Positions 59,091 to 64,000 of a stretch of DNA of 64,000 bases are shown here, piece by piece (within the stretch, counting starts at the first letter, position 1; every line of letters begins with the position of its first letter). Origin of the DNA: Bradyrhizobium manausense (GTDB taxonomy: Bacteria > Pseudomonadota > Alphaproteobacteria > Rhizobiales > Xanthobacteraceae). The notes under the pieces are model-generated. The model made no database searches. It had not been told where the DNA came from and saw only the letters and a list, made by a program, of their open reading frames with translations. Location: contig NZ_JAFCLG010000021.1 in NCBI RefSeq assembly GCF_018129685.1, positions 1 through 64,000 on the forward strand. Reading direction: 5' to 3'. The position numbers were made by a program, and so were the translations under genes.

Positions 59091-59975
59091 ATGCCGGCGT
59101 TGATTGAAGAAGGGCGCGCGAAGGTCAATCTGAGCCTTCGCGTGATCGGCCGTCGCGCCGATGGCTATCATGATCTCGAAAGCGTGGTTGCATTTGCCGA
59201 TTGTGCCGACCGGCTCACGCTGGAGCCGGGTGGCGAGCTCAGGCTTGCGACCACGGGGCCACTCGCGGCGGCTTGCGGCGAGATGTCGGACAATCTCGTG
59301 TTCAAGGCAGCGAAGCTGCTGGCCGAAGCGGTACCGAATTTGAAGCTGGGCGCCTTCGCGCTCGACAAGGTTTTGCCGGTCGCGGCTGGTATCGGCGGCG
59401 GCTCGGCCGACGCCGCGGCGGCGCTGCGCCTGCTGGCGCGTCTCAACGATCTGTCGCTTGACGATACCAGACTGCAGAAAGTCGCGCTTGCGACCGGCGC
59501 CGATGTGCCGGTGTGCCTGCTCTCGCGCGCCTGCGACATGACGGGCGTCGGCGAACAGTTGTTGCCGCTGGCGCTGCCGAGCATGCCCTGCGTCATGGTC
59601 AATCCGCGCGTGCCGGTCGCGACCAAGGACGTGTTCCAGGCGCTTGGCCTGCGCAACGGCGAGCTTCTGGTCGGTGCGACCGACGTGCTCGAGGCTCCGG
59701 CCTGGCCGGAGGCGGGCGGGTCGATCGCCGACTGGGTCGAGGTTCTCGAAACCGTTGCCAACGACCTTGAGGCTCCCGCGCTGCGGATCGAGCCAGTGAT
59801 CGGTGACGTGCTGGAAGCTTTGCGCTCTTCGGCCGGCGTCAAGCTGGCGCGGATGTCCGGCTCGGGCGCGACATGCTTTGCGATCTATGGCGCGGCAACA
59901 GACGCGCACGCCGCCGCCGACAAGATCCGTCGCGACCATCCCGGCTGGTGGGTGCATGCGGGGACGCTGAGCTAG
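59091..59975 (+). CDS. ispE: 4-(cytidine 5'-diphospho)-2-C-methyl-D-erythritol kinase
   Basis: A 294-residue GHMP kinase of the non-mevalonate isoprenoid pathway. The start PALIEEGRAKVNLSLRVIGRRADGYHDLESVV is the family's substrate-binding end and VLPVAAGIGGGSADAAAALRLLARL the ATP motif. The C-terminal MSGSGATCFAIY segment completes the family pattern. I chose ATG 59091; an in-frame TTG lies 6 bases before. The polyprenyl synthase at the window end belongs to the same isoprenoid branch. Confidence 0.96.
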   Translation: MPALIEEGRAKVNLSLRVIGRRADGYHDLESVVAFADCADRLTLEPGGELRLATTGPLAAACGEMSDNLVFKAAKLLAEAVPNLKLGAFALDKVLPVAAGIGGGSADAAAALRLLARLNDLSLDDTRLQKVALATGADVPVCLLSRACDMTGVGEQLLPLALPSMPCVMVNPRVPVATKDVFQALGLRNGELLVGATDVLEAPAWPEAGGSIADWVEVLETVANDLEAPALRIEPVIGDVLEALRSSAGVKLARMSGSGATCFAIYGAATDAHAAADKIRRDHPGWWVHAGTLS

Positions 59976-59986
59976 CCAACACTGCG

Positions 59987-60075
59987 GTAGGGTGGGCAAA
60001 GGCGCGTAGCGCCGTGCCCACGATCCATCAATGATAGCGACAGATGGTGGGCACGCTTCGCTTTGCCCACCCTAC
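59987..60075. repeat. TAGGGTGGGCAAAG palindrome, copy 2
   Basis: GTAGGGTGGGCAAAG (59987-60001) pairs with 60061-60075, with inner arms GTGCCCAC and GTGGGCAC. It is the same family as 33918-34010. It lies between the convergent ends of ispE and the hydrolase, and its right arm ends 11 bases short of the hydrolase stop codon. Confidence 0.92.
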
Positions 60076-60085
60076 GGCTGCAAAA

Positions 60086-60958
60086 CTAATTCGCGCCGTC
60101 CGCCAGCCCCAAAAACTTCCGGATCTCGCTCAGCACTTCCTCCGGCTTGTCGTGCTGCAGCCAGTGCCCGGCGCCGGCGATGGTTTCGATGCGCGCCTGC
60201 TGGAAATAGCGCTCCAGGCCTGCCGACCGGGCACCCGCGAGAAAGCTTTCCCCGGCGTTGAGCAGCAGTGTCGGACACGCAATACGCGACCACAGCGCGA
60301 CGTGGTCGTCCGGCCAGAGCCGGTGCGGTGCGGAGGCGCGCTGGTAGGGATCGAACTTCCAGCTATAGGTGCCGTCCTCATTCTGCCGCGCGCCATGCGT
60401 TGCAAGATGTAACGCGAGCTCGCGGTTGAGACGCTTGTTGTGAAGCACCATCTGCGCAGCCGCATCCTCGAGGGTCGCATAGCGGCGCGGCGTGCGGTCG
60501 TGCAGCCTGTCGAGCTGGCCGACCCATCTGCTGATGCGCTCGTGCACTGGGGGCTTCGGTGAATCCGGCAGCATCGTCACGCCGTCGAGCACGACGAGCT
60601 TCGAGACCAGTTCGGGGAACGCCCCCGAAAAGATCAGGCTCACCATGCCGCCCATCGAATGGCCGATGAGCGTCACGTGAGACGCCGCGACGCTGCGAAC
60701 GAGCTGGGCGAGATCGTAGACATATTCGGTCAGTGCGTAGCTGCCGCCTCGGGTCCAGTCGGAATCGCCGTGGCCGCGCAGGTCGGGCGCGATCACATGA
60801 AAATGCGGTTGCAGCGATCGCGCGATGGCGTCCCAGCTCCGGCAATGATCGCGGCCGCCATGGACCAGGATGAGAGGCGCCGCGTCCGCATTGCCCCAAT
60901 CGGCGTAATGCAGCTGCAGGCCGTGAGATTGATAGAAGCGGCTTTGTGGGACGAGCAT
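60086..60958 (-). CDS. Alpha/beta hydrolase
   Basis: A 290-residue alpha/beta-fold hydrolase. It has LILVHGGRDHCRSWD (oxyanion HG), PDLRGHGDS, the nucleophile motif GHSMGG (Ser), and AGHWLQHDKPEEV with the catalytic His. It belongs to the large epoxide hydrolase/esterase/haloalkane group; the substrate is unknown. It stands alone on the minus strand, between the palindrome and the fabF-like gene. Confidence 0.9.
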   Translation of the reverse strand: MLVPQSRFYQSHGLQLHYADWGNADAAPLILVHGGRDHCRSWDAIARSLQPHFHVIAPDLRGHGDSDWTRGGSYALTEYVYDLAQLVRSVAASHVTLIGHSMGGMVSLIFSGAFPELVSKLVVLDGVTMLPDSPKPPVHERISRWVGQLDRLHDRTPRRYATLEDAAAQMVLHNKRLNRELALHLATHGARQNEDGTYSWKFDPYQRASAPHRLWPDDHVALWSRIACPTLLLNAGESFLAGARSAGLERYFQQARIETIAGAGHWLQHDKPEEVLSEIRKFLGLADGAN

Positions 60959-61110
60959 CAGGTCGCGATCCCCAGGACTGACGGCAGATGCCTTGAACTA
61001 GCCTGCTGCCGGCCATTCGACAAGCAATCGCTCACGCTCGCTTCGGAATCGTTCCGTCGCCAGACATCGGCCCACGGACCGAGCCCCTGCGCGATTGCAA
61101 GGCCAGTCGC

Positions 61111-62373
61111 CTAGCCCATGCGGCGGAAGATCGCGCTGGCGTTCACGCCGCCGAAGCCAAAGCCGTTGGAGATGGCGTTCTGCATCGGCATGGGCCGCGC
61201 GCTTCCAGCGACGATGTCGATGCCGTCAGCGGCAGGATCGGGGGTTTCGAAATTGAGCGTCGGCGGTGCGATCTGGTCGCGCAAGGCGAGCACGGTGAAG
61301 ATCGCCTCGAGGCCGCCGGCCGCGCCGAGCAGATGGCCCGTGGCTGATTTGGTTGCGCTTACCGCGATGGACTTGTTGCGGCCGAACAGCGCGCCGATCG
61401 CGCCGAGCTCGCTCTCGTCACCGGCCGGCGTCGAGGTCGCATGTGCGTTGAGGTGCTGCAGATCTGCGGGCGCAAGTTTCGCCTGCTGGAGTGCGATCTC
61501 CATGGCGCGACGGGCGCCGTCGCCATCCGGCGGCCCCGACGTCATGTGATAGGCATCGGCCGTGGTGCCATATCCAATGATCTCCGCCATCGGTGAGGCG
61601 CCGCGCGCGAGCGCATGCTCCAGCTCCTCGATCACCAGGATGCCGGCGCCTTCGCCCATGACAAAGCCGTCGCGATCGCGATCGAACGGGCGCGAGGCGC
61701 GTGCCGGTTCGTCGTTGAAGCCGCTCGACAGCGCGCGGGCAGCGGCGAAGCCGCCGAGGCTGACGATGTCGATGCAGGCTTCCGCGCCGCCGCAGATCGC
61801 GACATCGGCCTCGCCAGCGCGGATCATGCGTGCGGCATCGCCGATCGCCTGAACGCCGGCGGCGCATGCGGTGACCGGCGTGCCCAGCGCGCCCTTGTAG
61901 CCGTATTTGATCGAGACGTGGCCGGCGGCGAGATTGGCAAGGAACGAGGGGATCGTGAACGGCGACAGCCGGCGCGGGCCACGCTGTTCGGTGATGCGCA
62001 CCGCTTCCGCCATCGCCGGAAAGCCGCCGACGCCGGAGCCGATGATCGTCGCGGTCCGCTCCAGCGATGCCGCATCCTGCGGCGTCCATTTCGCCTGCGC
62101 GATCGCCTCTGCAGTCGCGAGCAGCGCGAACAGGATGAAGCGGTCCATCTTGCGCTGGTCCTTTGGCGCGGCGGCGTCGGCAGGATCGAAGCCACCGTCC
62201 GCATCGTCGGCCTTGTCGGGCACGAGGCCGGCAATGCGTGCGGGCAGCGCCTGCGACCATTGGGGCAGAGGACGCAAGCCACTTTGGCCGGCAAGCAGCC
62301 GGCGCCACGAAGTCTCGACACCACAGCCGAGCGGCGACACCGCGCCCATTCCCGTCACGACGATACGACGCAT
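61111..62373 (-). CDS. fabF: Beta-ketoacyl-ACP synthase II-like protein
   Basis: A 420-residue condensing enzyme. It has VTGMGAVSPLG at the start, TACAAGVQAIGDA with the nucleophile Cys, HATSTPAGDESE and SATGHLLGAAGG with the two catalytic histidines. It elongates acyl-ACP with malonyl-ACP. It is not next to acpP or other fab genes, so it is probably a secondary FabF rather than the main elongation enzyme. It begins one base after the stop of an HxlR regulator gene. ATG 62373 follows GGAG by 6 bases. Confidence 0.92.
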   Translation of the reverse strand: MRRIVVTGMGAVSPLGCGVETSWRRLLAGQSGLRPLPQWSQALPARIAGLVPDKADDADGGFDPADAAAPKDQRKMDRFILFALLATAEAIAQAKWTPQDAASLERTATIIGSGVGGFPAMAEAVRITEQRGPRRLSPFTIPSFLANLAAGHVSIKYGYKGALGTPVTACAAGVQAIGDAARMIRAGEADVAICGGAEACIDIVSLGGFAAARALSSGFNDEPARASRPFDRDRDGFVMGEGAGILVIEELEHALARGASPMAEIIGYGTTADAYHMTSGPPDGDGARRAMEIALQQAKLAPADLQHLNAHATSTPAGDESELGAIGALFGRNKSIAVSATKSATGHLLGAAGGLEAIFTVLALRDQIAPPTLNFETPDPAADGIDIVAGSARPMPMQNAISNGFGFGGVNASAIFRRMG

Positions 62374-62374
62374 G

Positions 62375-62890
62375 TCAGTCTCCGGCCGGCGCAACGGCCG
62401 GGTTCATGGCTTTGAGCGAGGTCAGCCGCTGCCGCATCAAGCGGCTGGCGCGGGGCCCTGCGATCACCACCGCATTGGCGAGCGTGATCGGTTGCTTGTC
62501 GGCCGCATCGACCAGGACCGGATCGAATGGCCGACGATCGTCCCGGTTCGCCAGCAAGATGGATTCCCCCTTTGGCGCGAGGTGCTTGTTGCCCCAGGCG
62601 AGCAAGGCCGCGATGACGGGAAAGAAATCCCGCGCCTTGTCCGTCAGCACATATTCGTAACGCGGCGGTCGCTGCTGATAGCGGCGGCGGACGAACATCC
62701 CGGTGTTGGAGAGATGGGCGAGGCGCCGCGACAGGATGTTCGGCGCGATGCCAAGATTGCGCTCGAACTCGTCAAACCGCGTCGAGCCCTGCAACGCATC
62801 CCGCAGGATCAGGATGCTCCACCATTCGCCGACCGTCTCCACGGCGCGGCCGACCGGGCATTCCTGGATCGAGGGGGATTTGGGCTGCAT
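62375..62890 (-). CDS. HxlR-family transcriptional regulator
   Basis: A 171-residue winged-helix regulator. The family opening SIQECPVGRAVETVGEWWSILILRDAL has the N-terminal Cys found in redox- or aldehyde-sensing HxlR proteins, followed by RFDEFERNLGIAPNILSRRLAHL and the wing RYEYVLTDKARDF. It is directly coupled to the fabF-like gene. A small dyad upstream is a candidate binding site. ATG 62890 gives the family N-terminus; the ribosome site is weak. Confidence 0.92.
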   Translation of the reverse strand: MQPKSPSIQECPVGRAVETVGEWWSILILRDALQGSTRFDEFERNLGIAPNILSRRLAHLSNTGMFVRRRYQQRPPRYEYVLTDKARDFFPVIAALLAWGNKHLAPKGESILLANRDDRRPFDPVLVDAADKQPITLANAVVIAGPRASRLMRQRLTSLKAMNPAVAPAGD

Positions 62891-62912
62891 GGCAGGGAAG
62901 GTAAGGGAGTGG

Positions 62913-62927
62913 CTTGCAAAATGCAAG
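62913..62927. promoter_or_regulatory. Candidate HxlR operator
   Basis: CTTGCAAAATGCAAG is an inverted repeat with 6-base arms and a 3-base spacer, 23 bases upstream of the HxlR start. HxlR regulators commonly bind such short dyads at their own promoters. Confidence 0.55.
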
Positions 62928-63027
62928 TTACTGGACCTCACGGTGCGGGTGGGGCGAACCACGAGACCTCGAATCTGTCGCTGGGGTCCGAATGCTGGTT
63001 TGTGGACGACGCCGTGAACACCTTGCT

Positions 63028-63109
63028 CCGTCATTGCGAGCGCAGCGAAGCAATCCAGACTGTTTCCGCGGAAGGATTCTGGATTGCTTCGCTGCGCTCG
63101 CAAAGACGG
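63028..63109. repeat. Intergenic palindrome with 32-base arms
   Basis: Arms at 63028-63059 and 63078-63109 are complementary at 31 of 32 positions around an 18-base loop. The arms start CCGTCATTGCGAGCGC. It belongs to the class of long palindromes common in Bradyrhizobium-type intergenic DNA. Confidence 0.92.
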
Positions 63110-63141
63110 TGTTGATGCAGTGGTGACGCTATCCCACAGGC

Positions 63142-63282
63142 GTCGTCCCGGCGAAGGCCGGGACCCATAACCACAGCAAGTAGCTTGACGAAGACTAGTG
63201 GTGAAGATGTCTTCGCGCGATACGCGCATCCGCGGTCACCGATGGATCACGCGGTATGGCTCCCGGCCTTCGCCGGGACGAC
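63142..63282. mobile_element. MITE-like element with 28-base terminal inverted repeats
   Basis: Terminal arms at 63142-63169 (GTCGTCCCGGCGAAGGCCGG then GACCCATA) and 63255-63282 are complementary at 27 of 28 positions and enclose 85 bases with no coding frame. A target duplication is not evident. It may be a small non-autonomous element or just a long palindrome of the same class as its neighbour. Confidence 0.55.
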
Positions 63283-63310
63283 ACTGATGTTGCCGCAGTA
63301 CGCGATAAAA

Positions 63311-64000
63311 CTAATGCGACCGTGCCAGGCAGAACGCCACCACCTGCTCCAGCGCGCTCTTCATCGGCGAGGGCGGGAACAGCGCCAGCGCGTCCACCGC
63401 CATGGCGCCGTAGTGCTGGGCGCGGCTCAGCGTGTCCTCGAGCGCGCGGTGCTTGTTCATCAGGCCGATGGCATGATCGAGATCGCTGTCGCCGATCTCG
63501 CCGCGCTCGAGCGCCTTGATCCAGAACGCGCGCTCGGTGTCGTTGCCGCGGCGGAAGGCGAGCACCACCGGCAGGGTGATCTTGCCCTCGCGGAAATCGT
63601 CGCCGGTGTTCTTGCCGAGCTTTGCGCTCTTGCCGCCATAGTCGAGCACGTCATCGACGAGCTGGAAGGCGATACCGAGATTCATGCCGACCGAGCGGCA
63701 GGCGGTCTGCTCGGCCTTAGGGCGGTTGGCGATGACAGGACCGACCTCGCAGGCCGCCGCAAACAGCTCGGCAGTCTTGCCGCGGATCACCGCGAGATAT
63801 TCGTCCTCGGTGGTCGCGGTGTTCTTGGCGGCGGCGAGCTGCATCACCTCGCCTTCGGCGATGGTGGCGGCGGCGGCCGAGAGGATGTCGAGCGCGCGCA
63901 GCGAGCCGACCTCGACCATCATGCGGAAAGCCTGTCCCAGCAGGAAGTCGCCGACCAGCACGCTCGCCTCGTTGCCCCAGAGCATACGCGCGGAGAGCTT
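63311..64000 (-). CDS. Polyprenyl diphosphate synthase, 5' end outside the window
   Basis: The C-terminal 229 residues of a trans-isoprenyl diphosphate synthase. It reads KLSARMLWGNEASVLVGDFLL at the window edge and includes the second Asp-rich motif FQLVDDVLDY and GKNTGDDFREGKITLP. These match octaprenyl diphosphate synthases that make the ubiquinone side chain. The first Asp-rich motif lies beyond the window. The frame is open to the last base. Confidence 0.9.
   Translation of the reverse strand, partial: KLSARMLWGNEASVLVGDFLLGQAFRMMVEVGSLRALDILSAAAATIAEGEVMQLAAAKNTATTEDEYLAVIRGKTAELFAAACEVGPVIANRPKAEQTACRSVGMNLGIAFQLVDDVLDYGGKSAKLGKNTGDDFREGKITLPVVLAFRRGNDTERAFWIKALERGEIGDSDLDHAIGLMNKHRALEDTLSRAQHYGAMAVDALALFPPSPMKSALEQVVAFCLARSH

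Larger units (their letters stand above)
62891..63310. other. Repeat-rich intergenic region
   Basis: A 420-base region between the HxlR and polyprenyl synthase genes. It contains the CTTGCA/TGCAAG dyad at 62913-62927, a 32-base-arm palindrome at 63028-63109 and a 141-base element with 28-base terminal inverted repeats at 63142-63282. No gene was recognised. Confidence 0.6.

Overview
This is a 64 kb stretch of high-GC alphaproteobacterial chromosome that looks like Bradyrhizobium. The pointers are a fused cytochrome b/c1 gene (fbcH) directly after the Rieske gene, a fused trpE(G) gene with a leader peptide, a CcrM-type GANTC methylase, and many long GC-rich intergenic palindromes. Genus assignment is inference from gene content and style; no rRNA or tRNA gene was recognised. 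No CRISPR array, transposase, integrase or phage gene was found.

Layout. 0.1-4.5 kb: a protein built from four near-identical Hcp-like units, a DUF2158 protein and an orphan periplasmic binding protein. 4.8-8.0 kb: a minus-strand run trmL-queE-queD-hemF-HAD. 8.2-10.9 kb: the bc1 complex genes petA-fbcH, closed by a clear terminator. 11-14.7 kb: a dienelactone hydrolase, trpL leader plus trpE(G), and apt. 14.7-19.7 kb: GIY-YIG protein, two P-loop ATPases, an M48 protease/LemA pair and an Rsm22-like methyltransferase. 19.9-26.1 kb: smc, a DsbA-like thioredoxin, a DciA-like protein and mutY. 26-31.5 kb: diguanylate cyclase, thioesterase, flavin monooxygenase and two glutathione S-transferases. 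31.8-38.8 kb: a secreted EF-hand protein, ccrM, a zinc metallopeptidase, moaB, a MarR-GNAT fusion and a glycosyltransferase. 39-43.8 kb: an Rmd1/YagE-family gene followed by a two-gene cassette (truncated PPDK-like protein and a 642-residue protein with a possible DUF47-like end), with a broken second copy of the Rmd1 3' end on the far side. 43.9-49.4 kb: a periplasmic protein, a TPR protein and an xfp-ackA phosphoketolase operon. 49.5-64 kb: a radical SAM protein with an SOS box, VOC protein, rnhB, a GT39-like membrane protein, a family-4 UDG, ETF-QO, a large TPR protein, ispE, a hydrolase, a fabF-like/HxlR pair and a polyprenyl synthase cut by the window end.

Most of the window is conserved housekeeping sequence. 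The points most worth a second look are the PPDK-like/DUF47-like cassette between direct copies of the Rmd1 3' end; the four-fold Hcp-like protein; a QueD homologue with a Glu-type (ExxHGH) rather than Cys-type motif; a family-4 UDG lacking two of four Fe-S cysteines; and several regulatory signals readable by eye: the trpL attenuator, a LexA-type direct repeat, clustered GANTC sites at ccrM, and nested dyads in front of a MarR-GNAT gene and an HxlR gene.
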